Part shown: positions 36,033 to 45,512 of the stretch, in pieces | How the letters are laid out: each line of letters opens with the position of its first letter | Numbering within the stretch: the stretch's first letter is position 1 | Assembly: GCA_021927905.1 (NCBI GenBank) | Contig: BLLK01000056.1 | Location: forward strand, 289,617-353,616 | DNA length: 64,000 nucleotides | Source: Chaetoceros tenuissimus | Lineage: Eukaryota > Bacillariophyta > Thalassiosirophyceae > Chaetocerotales > Chaetocerotaceae | Direction: 5' to 3' | Position numbers and translations under genes: made by a program | The notes under the pieces: model-generated | The model's input: the letters and a program-made list of their open reading frames with translations, nothing else | The model's database searches: none | Told to the model about the DNA's origin: nothing

Positions 36033-36257
36033 AAGTATTGCCAGTCGATCTAGTCTAAAAAAGACAAAATGAGTATAATTATAGTCAAATTCTAAGCTAT
36101 CTATTGAAAAGATTAGCTCATATGCGACATTTCCATTTTGTTAGCTGCCAGCTGGAGCAGTTCACGACGGATTGCTTACACAGCGATTGTGTATGTTACT
36201 TGACTGTACTATGTGTACTCCTCTATTAAACACAACTACCTAAAACAATTAAGAAAT

Positions 36258-38545
36258 ATGGAATTACTGAAACCTTTGAAATCGGAAGATCAAGCAACAA
36301 CTGTGGTTGAGGTTCAAATCAAGAGAGAGGATCCAGCGCAAGTGATTGGTAAATCGAATCCTATGGACTGTACTTATAGTAAAGATCAAACTCCGAAACC
36401 TGTAAAGTCGCGTTTGATAATTCGTCGTGGTGCCCACAGTTCAGGTCCAAATAAAGGCCATGCAAAACTTGTTATTCCAATTCTTTTCGTAAATGGAGAA
36501 TCTTTATGCTCATTGCAAGATGTGATAGTTGCAATCGACCACACAGGCATAGACGAAATAAGCCGTAGTCATAGAGGTTACAACGACTTTTTGAAGGTGA
36601 AGGAAGTTACTCCAAGGCTTATGTCTTCATTATTTGCTGAATTCTCTGCTGGAAACTTTTGGTTTGTAGATGAAGAGCATGAAGACGATGACATAATTTG
36701 GGAATTGGTTTCATCATTGTCATCATTGTGCACCTTTCCGTGGATTATCATGACAATTTTTCAGAAAGTGAATCTTCCTGATGAGTTTAAAAATGCTAAA
36801 AGAGATCCCTTGCTTCTTACTTTTGCTCTTCGAAACGTTCTGGCTAGACTTGCCTTCAATACCAAACTTCAAAATAAAATTCGAGTGACCCTCCGCGAAG
36901 AAATGGAAAACAATGGATACAAATTAGTTCAACAAGACAAGATCTCTACTGATGCTATTGCAGCCTTTGTTGGATTCAATAGGTAAGGGAAAACAAATAC
37001 TCATAACAAGACACCTTTGGTTGCGAAGATAATTCTCATTTTTTTTCAAGACTACTTTCTCCAAACAACAACACAGGGGTATCTTATAGTTCAGATATTG
37101 ATTACAAACTTATCATCGACTGTAGAGAACTCATGAATGGAGATGGAAGCCCTCTTAACGGGGGACAAGTAAAAAAGCTTGTTAAGAAACTCAACACAGC
37201 CCAGGAGGAAGACGATATCAAGAGGGCTTTTGATAGAGATGCAAAAATGCTCTTGGAAGTTGCTGACTTTACGACACGTGATTTAGCTGAGCTTGAAAAA
37301 TACTTGGGAGAAGATGAAAGAGAACAGAATTTTCTTGCATCGATTTACAGAAACAACATCCATATCGGTGGATCAGCTTCTATTTACAACAAATTCCAAG
37401 AGCTTCTTGACAAGTTCAATGAGTCTAACGGACTCGAAATTGCTAGACGAACTTGGATTCAGTATCTTGGTCAAAGCGATAAAGGATCTGTTATGTGGAT
37501 TTCAAAAGCTGCTGAATTGAAAGATTTCTTTGGCGGCGTTTCTGAAATAATCATATCTTACTTGGGTGACAATGTCGAATCTCTTAGAGAATTGAAAAAA
37601 AAGCTGCTAGAACAGGGCGATATCGAGGCAGTGAAAATCGAAGAAGCTTTTGCTTCAAATAGTGAAACTAAGGGAAAGAAGCAACATGATCCGTCTTCTC
37701 GGCACAAGTGGCTTAAAAGTCCAAAGGAGCATGAAGATGCTCCATGGAAAAAATGGCTTCACAGTCCAAAGGTTCTTAAAGTTGCACTAAAGATTGATGA
37801 GATTTCCAATATTATCTTTGCATATCCAATAATCAAAACTGGTCTCCAAGAACTTGATATGTTTCCTGGAAATTTACTATTGAAAGAACAACTAAGTATC
37901 GCGATGAAAGTGTTTACTGGATTAGTTGACGATGGAGTATATGAACCAAAAGCGGCGAACGAATGTCTAATGCAAATCGGGAGCACATTATGTACAGACG
38001 ACAACTGGCGTTTCTCTTTGAAATATGCTGGATGTCGACTTAATGATTTCTTCGACTCAGTTACATTTGACGATTATAAGAAATGGTGTATAGGTATGGA
38101 TGCAAAAGAAGTATCTAGACGCTACAACACTGGTCAAGCTATTGCTTCTGTTATCAATGAATTTGCTCTGAGGATGCAAAATTTCATCTACTTACTTGCT
38201 GCTACACCAGATGAGAACTTTCCGGAGACTACCGGCAAGTCCCACGAAGACATCGATGCCCTCTATTCTAGAATGACAAAAGCCTGTTTTCATGAGATGG
38301 TCATCAGATCCAAGTATACAACGGATGTTGAAATTCATTATGCACTCAACATCTTGGGGCGCGGAATACTAGGACTTCATCTTAGTAAATTACCAATCAT
38401 TGCAAACCTCAAAGAAATCATACGCAACCTTGCTTCAAGCATCGGCTCTGATCACAATGAAGTGAATGGGAAACCCCTTTTCGACGGTATTTTTGAATTG
38501 GTCATCGAGACTTCAAAATTTTTAAAGCCACCTGAGACAGAGTGA
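36258..38545 (+). CDS. Unrecognised 726-residue protein divergent from the MACPF gene (2 exons)
   Basis: Exons 36258-36982 and 37090-38545 join across a 107-bp intron (donor AG-GTAAGG, acceptor CTTATAG), completing a Ser codon. The frame upstream of 36258 has no ATG, so MELLKPLKSED is the start. The product is acidic/basic mixed and largely helical. It has a polar N-terminus, a moderately hydrophobic centre (LCTFPWIIMTIFQKV) and a repeated basic phrase (HKWLKSPKEHEDAPWKKWLHSPK). No signal peptide or known domain was recognised. It shares a bidirectional promoter with the MACPF gene, which hints at co-regulation or a shared pathway; that is inference only. Confidence 0.7.
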
Positions 38546-39312
38546 TTTCAAGCATTGTAAAAGAGAGGGATGTTATTATATAAGTTGTTTAATTATGAGC
38601 GTCTGTAAATGATTGATGATAGCTTCTACTTTTGTTATTAACTACCTTAGGTGATTTAGCACATCTGACTCATAAGAAAGATTTCAAATGACCCTTTTAA
38701 GTCTAATTTCAACTTGTCAAAACAGTTTCACCTAAGCAAGTCAAAACGTGTTGGAAGTACTTTTAAGTGTAGATGATAATATGTAATGGCCAAGGGTGAG
38801 CGAAAGGCTTTGGCGTCATTACGGGAGTTGATATTGAATTAGAAGCGAAAAAAAGGAGAGAAAAAGAGGGAGATTTTTCGCAGTCAATTTCAGTTGTCTT
38901 TCCTTCTTTGGCGTACGAAACTAAAAATGCAGTAACAACATGCTCAATAGTAACTGAGTTTCATGACCAAGCTTTTCTTAAGATGTGTTTTTTGTTTCAA
39001 GAGGAGAATTTAGGAAAATTCCGGGAAAATTTAAATCCGGCAATTTTTTTGTGCTGGTGGAGAATTTTTTACTTTTGAGAAAGGAAGGGAGGACGGACGA
39101 AAAAGGAGAGAAAATATGACGTTCGTTACTTCTTATTACATTTAGCTGTCGGCCATCTTCCGTTACATTCATAACTACTAATACGCTGCATTTTCTTGCT
39201 GCTCTTTTCCTTTGCTTTTTATCTTTCCTATTCTGCCCTTTTTAAAGAAGGAATGGGAATATAAACAGATCTAAAATAAATATGCATATGATGGAAGAAA
39301 AGAACTTGATTA
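38546..39312. other. Intergenic region left of the foldback element
   Basis: No credible gene is seen; the 64-codon frame at 38978-39172 has no features. TGACGT occurs at 39117-39122. The region ends at the TTAA flank of the foldback element. Confidence 0.5.
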
Positions 39313-39316
39313 TTAA

Positions 39317-40131
39317 CAGTGGAGTCGCGTAAGAATACCGTTTTTGTGCTGCAAAGTGAAATTGCCAATTTCGCTTCCAATCGACGCGCAATAAAATACT
39401 AATACCTTTCTAAAAGCTCTTTTTATGCTTGTTTCAAATCTGCAGTCGATGAGAGCGCGCAAGCTCTCTGAGTCGAGAAATTTAGCTTTTCGTAAGACGA
39501 GATCGTCACTTTTTCAAATATTTGGTGTTGAATCGCAACCATATTTCTCTCCATAAAATGAGTTGTCGATTCAACCAAGTTACATACTGTTCATTTGAAT
39601 AGTTTTCGAAAGATTCGTGTATTTACATTAGCTGTAGATTGACTGCAAAATAATCTATTTGAGGGTATAGTAGACATGGTCGATTCATGATTCGAAAATG
39701 GCTCAAATTTCACTCGATTTCACAGACCAATGACGGAGATTGTATGTACGATAAAGAATCAAAGAAAACATGGTTGAGAATGCTATTGCGATATCAATAT
39801 TATAATGATTCTATGGCTAAACTAAATACATATTCATTTAGACAAACACTTCAAGAATATATTTGTAACTTCTCAGAATCGACAACTCATTTTATGGAGA
39901 GAAATATGGTTGCGATCAAACGGTGAGATAACCGAAGTAAGCTACTTTAGAGGTTACTTTCTCGACTCAGAAAGCTTGCGCGCTCTCATTGATTACAGTT
40001 TTGAAACAAGCATAAAAAGAGCTTTTAGAAAGGTATTAGTATTTTATTGCGCGTCGATTGGAAGCGAAATTGGCAATTTCACTTTGCAGCAAAAACTCAC
40101 AAAAATCAGGTATTCTTACGCGACTCCACTG
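39317..40131. mobile_element. Non-autonomous foldback/MITE element with ~259-bp inverted arms and TTAA flanks
   Basis: The left arm (39314-39572) and right arm (39876-40134) are imperfect reverse complements. The outermost bases are CAGTGGAGTCGCG on the left and CGCGACTCCACTG on the right, and TTAA abuts both ends (39313-39316 and 40132-40135). The outer ~180 bp of each arm match well and the inner third is partly diverged, but the innermost 40 bp match again. The ~300-bp loop encodes nothing recognisable. TTAA target duplication is typical of piggyBac-type transposition, but the CAGTG terminus does not prove that family. Confidence 0.7.
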
Positions 40132-40174
40132 TTAAAATTCTTTGAACTTCATACTCAAAATTGTTTTGCTCTAA

Positions 40175-41340
40175 TCACATTATGGAGATTTCAGGTTGAG
40201 TTTCTTCAGCGAGCATCATTTTAAGCACCTTCGGTTTCGATGAAATCGAAAGTGTATCTTCCATTATTTCCATTGTGACAGTTAGGCTTTTTGTTTTTAT
40301 GATCTTACATGCAGCCACCTTATTCCAGGTATTTGAATTTAAGACTTGAAGCTCTGCAGATGTTGGAACATTCAAAGAACTCACAATTGTCACTTCGACT
40401 TTTATGGAAGTTTGAAATAGTTTGAGATATAAAATTAGCAGTTAATAAAATCCTTCAAAACATGACATACCTGATTCTACTTTCACTATTGAAGGGAATT
40501 TGATTCCAATGAAAATTGGTTCATAGCCCCACCCGATTCCTCTCCAAACTGAGGCTTTATTATCCTTATCAAAAACAAATCCTACGTTTGATGAATCTAT
40601 TTTGTTGTTGGTTTGATCAAAATAGTTGGAGAAGAAAGTTTCCGTTTTCCATATTGTAGGATCTATTGGCTTGCCATATGGATCAAAGAAAGTAATATTT
40701 TGAATGTCCCATGCTGCACTTGAAACTTTGTCATCAGTGTATAGTCTCCATGTAGTGGAACCAAAATAGAAATCTTCTCCTCACAAAACTGGAAGTTTTG
40801 GTGATTGTAGAGTAGAAGAACTATGATTGCTTTCGACAGAATTGATTAAAGATTTCTTAATGATACCCCAATACAATCCTTCCTCTTCATTTGATAAAAT
40901 ACATTTCTCGCTGAACTCACTCGTATTCTTTTGTAGGAAAGTGCCGTTGATACTTTGAATAGCAAATAAATTGAATTGTCATCTACGTCCAAACTATCAA
41001 CCACCCAAATACTTTCATCAGTATCATTTTCTGGAACAGCTTTCGCACAAAGTGAAGGAGGTCCAATGGCATTCAAAAAGAGCTTTCGTGATCCTTCAAA
41101 AAGATGCATACATGCAATTTTAAACTGTTTGCTTCTTGATGTTGGCTCAAGACTCCAAATTTGATCTATATATAGATTTTTATCATCATGAGAGAACATT
41201 GCAACGTCACCTCTCCCGTTGATTCCTCCTAATCTTGATGATTTTCCGTCTTTGCCTGTATAAATCAGATAGTAACCTTCACACTTTGTAGAAAGGGGAA
41301 GTAAAGAGAAAGAGACAGTGCGATGACAAGTGGAACACAA
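40175..41340 (-). pseudogene. 5'-truncated, stop-containing relative of the MACPF gene
   Basis: Similarity covers the last part of MACPF exon 4 and the start of exon 5. It includes a beta-trefoil-like block (EGYYLIYTGKDGK..SRLGGI here, KGYYLIRKDENGN..SRLGGI there) and the discoidin-like block (WDIQNITFFD..IFIGIKF). The intron lies in the same place and phase (40399-40470, donor GTATGT). It has a frameshift near 40900 and an in-frame TGA at 40782-40784. The remainder of exon 5 is replaced, and the upstream 5' two-thirds, including the MACPF module, is missing. The left edge lies close to the foldback element and the 5' edge abuts the gag-like element. Confidence 0.8.
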
Positions 41341-41649
41341 GTGAAACGAGAAACCATCACCAACAACAAAGTAAACAACTATCTCATTCTCCTTTGGTTG
41401 TTTGATCTGCTAACGCTGAGGTAGCAGCTTAAGATATAATATAGAAAAAAATTAATATAGATAGAAGAAACAAATCAAACAACATGTCAGGCGACAAGGA
41501 AGAGTTCCAGGATACTCTGGAGCAGCAAACACAGGGTGCTGAACGGTTGCTAGAACAAGGAGAGCTCCCAACACCTGTGTCAATGGTGGCAAAACATATG
41601 CATGGGACACCCATGGAGGACCAACGAGTACAAGTGGAAAAGGTCTTTG

Positions 41650-41934
41650 TGTTGGAAGGAAGTTTATCCGATATATTAGGTTAGGCTATTATAGGTATTG
41701 GAACCCAGTTATTACACCTTGTTGGGATGGGACTATCATTGGATCTTTTTCTCTTTTGAACTCTATGCAAAGATCTCTTCGGAAGGCGTTCGAATCGCAT
41801 TGCATTGATGCTCCTCTCACAGTTTTTAGTAAATAGATCTTTGATTCAGTTGAGTTCGACTCCTATTCAAATTAGAGATAATCTAAAGACACAAGCGTTC
41901 TATCAACATATTCACTCTGTCTTTCGATTTTAAA
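41650..41934 (+). repeat. 5' LTR of the copia element
   Basis: It starts TGTTGGAAGG and ends CGATTTTAAA. The boundaries are set by the CTTTG target duplication and by the point where similarity with the 3' LTR stops. The 3' end TAAA rather than the usual CA is atypical. Confidence 0.9.
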
Positions 41935-41944
41935 GGTTATGAGC
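41935..41944 (+). promoter_or_regulatory. Primer binding site, initiator-tRNA anticodon type
   Basis: GGTTATGAGC directly follows the 5' LTR. It is complementary to GCTCATAACC, the anticodon-loop segment of eukaryotic initiator tRNA-Met, as in the half-tRNA priming used by Drosophila copia. Confidence 0.65.
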
Positions 41945-42102
41945 TACTCTTCCTCAAGCTTTTGATTGAAACGAAAACACGAACCAAACAATACACACAC
42001 CTATATTTCATCTAGACGTGCTATTTCAACCTCTAGACGTGCTATTTCGCTTCATACACCAAGCTAATATATAGTCCACATACAACCAACACTCCCTACA
42101 CT

Positions 42103-44895
42103 ATGACCATCCCTCATACTGATTTAGATAGAGAGATCACCCTCGAATTGCGCTCTTCCAAGCTCAAATTCTTCCACCAGAACAAATTCTCTCTCCGAGA
42201 ATTCATTTGTGTTCCTCCATCTACTGATACTGATGATGCCACTGCTACCATGCCTTTTCCATCTGATGATGAGTTCCTCTTCTGCTTACTGCAATGTGTC
42301 AACGATATGTTTCTTGAAAACGAGGATTTGCCCAACTTCAAGTGCCATGCCGGGCTTCATCATGCTGTCCAGGACTACCTTGATTCCTACGAACTCCTCT
42401 ACCGCAAAGCATCAAATGCAGATACTTCTACTTGCAAATCCAAGTTCTACGGAGATCATAGGACTCTGTATGCCCTGTTTCGCCATAAACCTGATGGCAA
42501 ATCATCATACTATAGGCACACTTTCTTTTCTTCTATCTACGAAGACATCATCACATACTCAGGTAACCCTCGTTCTGATGCATGCTGCCGTGATGGACGA
42601 CTCAAGATTGTCTTTGATTTGGAAAAGCTCTTCTTCGGTACAAATTTAGTTGGTTGTTTAAAAGATGGTGATTTCGAATTGTCAGCTGCAACTGTTGAAA
42701 CTTCCTTCCAGCACGGTCGTCAATGCGATGTTCCAGCTGAATTCCGTGCTCTCTCCATCTCTGCTGATCTTTCTCAAGATCCTTCCCATATCACTATGGA
42801 TATTGAAGAACCTTCTCCTTCAGCAACAACAAATTTCTTTGCTACACCAATTGTCGACGTTGATGATCTAGATATTGATGATGCTGCCGATGGTAACAAT
42901 CGTACCACTTCTCTTTCTCACAAGTCTTCTACCAAGAAAAGAGATAGTCTACCTGGTACCCAGTTCAAAAAACGTTCCTTACTTGTCACTTCGAAACCTC
43001 TTCCTGGATGCAAAGCCAATGAGTCAGAACGTTATAAAAAGGATAATCATTGTTCCCGCGAGTCATTTGCTGATCTGGATCTATACGGTGTTGAAGATGC
43101 TGGTGAACGTTGGAGAATACTCACCACCATTGGTCATACGAAACTTGATGCCTCTCATAAGCGTAACTCTGTTCCGACTACCCAAAGAGTAAAGCATCTC
43201 TTGTTTACTTTGTACAACTACTGCAAAACAGCAGCTGCTCGTGGCATTTATGTCCCGTATCCACATCTCATCTCTGTTGACTCTGTCATGGGATCTGAAT
43301 ATGTCTCTTGTGCTTTACCTGATTCCATCTACGATAAGCATTTTGCTATGGATACAGCTCTTCTCAAGGACCTCCGCCATCTCTTCAAGTTGAATCCTCA
43401 AATTTCTACCATGCTTCTTCAACATACTTCTGGTTTTAATGCATACCACGGCATCCTCATTCAATGTTGTCAAGTCTATCGCCCTGCTCCACCAAGGTCT
43501 AGTCTTTGCCTTTTTGATAGTGACAAGATATCAGTTGCAACGTATGCCCTCAACATCATCGAATACAATCTAGAATGCACCGTTGCCAAACAGAATACTC
43601 TTTCTTTTTACGATCAGTTCCTACGTTTTGTCGAAGGATTTCCTAATCAGGCTAGGGCTTGTCTTCTCAACCATGCAGAACGTTTGTTCACTCGTGACCC
43701 ACGTTTTGATAGGAAAAATAACATTCCTCTTCAGCTATTTCCTGACCAATGGGCATTATTTGCCAACACTAATCTGAATCGAGATGGTATTTCTCTTCGT
43801 CCAAAGTCATTCCCTTCCAAGCAACTCAATATTTCCGCCATCCAAAAAGGAAAACCAAGAAGTTTTATTTGTCATGCATGCGGTTCTAATGAGCATCTCT
43901 GGGCTTCCTGTCCGCATGTGGAAATTAAAGTTACAGATCCCACTGCCAAGAAACGTCTCCTTGATGTTATCCCCAAATGTAACATCCGTAGCTTGTCAAC
44001 AGGGGAAGATACTTTGTCGGATCCTACCAATGATGATAGTACCGCTGTTATTGACAACACCTCTGCTACTGATGATAATATTGGACAGGATTCTTCGGAG
44101 AATAATGATAGTTTCGAAGATGAGTTTCTCAATGCTGACACTGCTTTCGAAAGTGTGCTAGATGAAGGTATCATCACATCTGTTGGACAGGAGTATTTTG
44201 ATGATGAATACGATGGGACCATTGGAGCTGAGTTCTTAGGCGATATCCCATGTCACAGTGCTTTTGTTGCGACAAGCATTCCTTTTCGTGAGGTATTTCC
44301 GGATGCACAGCTTGAATCAGGGGAAGATGCAGTATCCTCGGTTCCAATCTGCCAGCATTGCCGATCTGACGGACATTTTGTCGATAATTGTCCTTTGCTT
44401 AGCATCGATCCTCAATACGTTCAATGTTCTAGCATTGATGCCTCCAATATCATGTCATTACAAGGTACTGTTCAAAGCTCCTCCCTTGCTTCAATGCTAC
44501 CGTCTGGATGTGATATTTCCTCTGGATTCAGTGCAAAATTGCCGACAACCATTACTGTTACCACAGCCGACTCTTTCGATAGTCTTGACGATGAATCCGT
44601 CATTCAAATTCTTCATGTTTCAAGATTTGCATCAAAGCATCCATCTTCCGAGCTTGCTTCTTCAGTGATCTCTGCTATTGGTATGGATGTTGCATCCTTC
44701 CGTAATTCTTCATCTGAGCTCCAAAGTATTCTACATCCATGTACACCTTTCGCACTCTTGAATGCTGTCTATTCTAGTTCAGCCCTTCGATCGGTATACC
44801 AGCCTCACATCGGAACTGCAGATGAATCTGAGTCTATGTCAATCCTTGCTCTGAAGCTTGTCAAAATTTGCAAGGATGCTGCATCTCATGAATGA
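42103..44895 (+). CDS. Copia gag protein with two zinc knuckles
   Basis: This is a 930-residue ORF starting 168 bp after the 5' LTR. Two CX2CX4HX4C zinc knuckles are present: CHACGSNEHLWASC near residue 590 and CQHCRSDGHFVDNC near residue 750. Acidic Ser/Asp-rich linkers separate them. The N-terminal part is the presumed capsid domain. The length is large for copia gag. The ORF ends in TGA at 44893-44895, which lies inside a perfect inverted repeat, and pol follows in the same reading frame. It is intact and so potentially functional. Confidence 0.88.
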   Translation: MTIPHTDLDREITLELRSSKLKFFHQNKFSLREFICVPPSTDTDDATATMPFPSDDEFLFCLLQCVNDMFLENEDLPNFKCHAGLHHAVQDYLDSYELLYRKASNADTSTCKSKFYGDHRTLYALFRHKPDGKSSYYRHTFFSSIYEDIITYSGNPRSDACCRDGRLKIVFDLEKLFFGTNLVGCLKDGDFELSAATVETSFQHGRQCDVPAEFRALSISADLSQDPSHITMDIEEPSPSATTNFFATPIVDVDDLDIDDAADGNNRTTSLSHKSSTKKRDSLPGTQFKKRSLLVTSKPLPGCKANESERYKKDNHCSRESFADLDLYGVEDAGERWRILTTIGHTKLDASHKRNSVPTTQRVKHLLFTLYNYCKTAAARGIYVPYPHLISVDSVMGSEYVSCALPDSIYDKHFAMDTALLKDLRHLFKLNPQISTMLLQHTSGFNAYHGILIQCCQVYRPAPPRSSLCLFDSDKISVATYALNIIEYNLECTVAKQNTLSFYDQFLRFVEGFPNQARACLLNHAERLFTRDPRFDRKNNIPLQLFPDQWALFANTNLNRDGISLRPKSFPSKQLNISAIQKGKPRSFICHACGSNEHLWASCPHVEIKVTDPTAKKRLLDVIPKCNIRSLSTGEDTLSDPTNDDSTAVIDNTSATDDNIGQDSSENNDSFEDEFLNADTAFESVLDEGIITSVGQEYFDDEYDGTIGAEFLGDIPCHSAFVATSIPFREVFPDAQLESGEDAVSSVPICQHCRSDGHFVDNCPLLSIDPQYVQCSSIDASNIMSLQGTVQSSSLASMLPSGCDISSGFSAKLPTTITVTTADSFDSLDDESVIQILHVSRFASKHPSSELASSVISAIGMDVASFRNSSSELQSILHPCTPFALLNAVYSSSALRSVYQPHIGTADESESMSILALKLVKICKDAASHE

Positions 44896-44901
44896 GATGC
44901 A
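44880..44901. other. Perfect 22-nt inverted repeat across the gag stop codon
   Basis: The left half-stem TGCATCTCAT (44880-44889) and the right half-stem ATGAGATGCA (44892-44901) are exact complements, separated by GA. The gag TGA (44893-44895) lies in the right half. A hairpin here could influence termination between gag and the in-frame pol. Confidence 0.75.
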
Positions 44902-45512
44902 TGCACAGTGACTAGCGTCGCTGTGCCTATTGAACCGGAACCTCCACCTGTTTCGCTTCCTATTATCAAGCATATCTACACTGTATCCTCTCCTTCTCAG
45001 TCCATATCATTTCACTCTTGGCGTCGGAAAGTTGTACGTGCACTTGATGATACTGGAGCCGATGATAATACTACCTTCATCCCATTTATCATTCATGGTC
45101 TACGTCTTCTACCACGTCAGGAATGGTTGCTCCTTCGTGATGCTGGAGGAAAACTCCATCTCAGTATATGGGGAGGTGATAGTTATTGCCAGCTATCTGA
45201 TGGATCTATGAAGAAAGTAATGATGCGATTCACCCCGACTCTTCCAGTTACGGTTGCTGATTTGTCCAAGTTTCGGGATTCATCCAAATCGATTGTTTCA
45301 GAAAGTAGAAACTACAATCATTCTACTCAATCATATACTTAATAATTTTTCTGAGGAAGAATTCGCACGCCGTAGCGCACTCGGTAGAAAACACCACACC
45401 TACTCTCCAACGTCAATTTCGTCTAGTAAACTACTAGCACACGACCAACGGAAACTAGGTTTTGTGTATTCATTAATTAAAAGAAAACACTACATAAACA
45501 AAGTCAAAAACA

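Noticed and set aside
36213-36257. GTG-initiated extension of the MACPF neighbour gene
   Set aside because: Non-ATG start in a eukaryotic gene; the ATG at 36258 is the first in frame.
41780-41805. tRNA B-box-like word GTTCGAATCGC in the LTR
   Set aside because: There is no A-box or cloverleaf around it, and it occurs identically in both LTRs.
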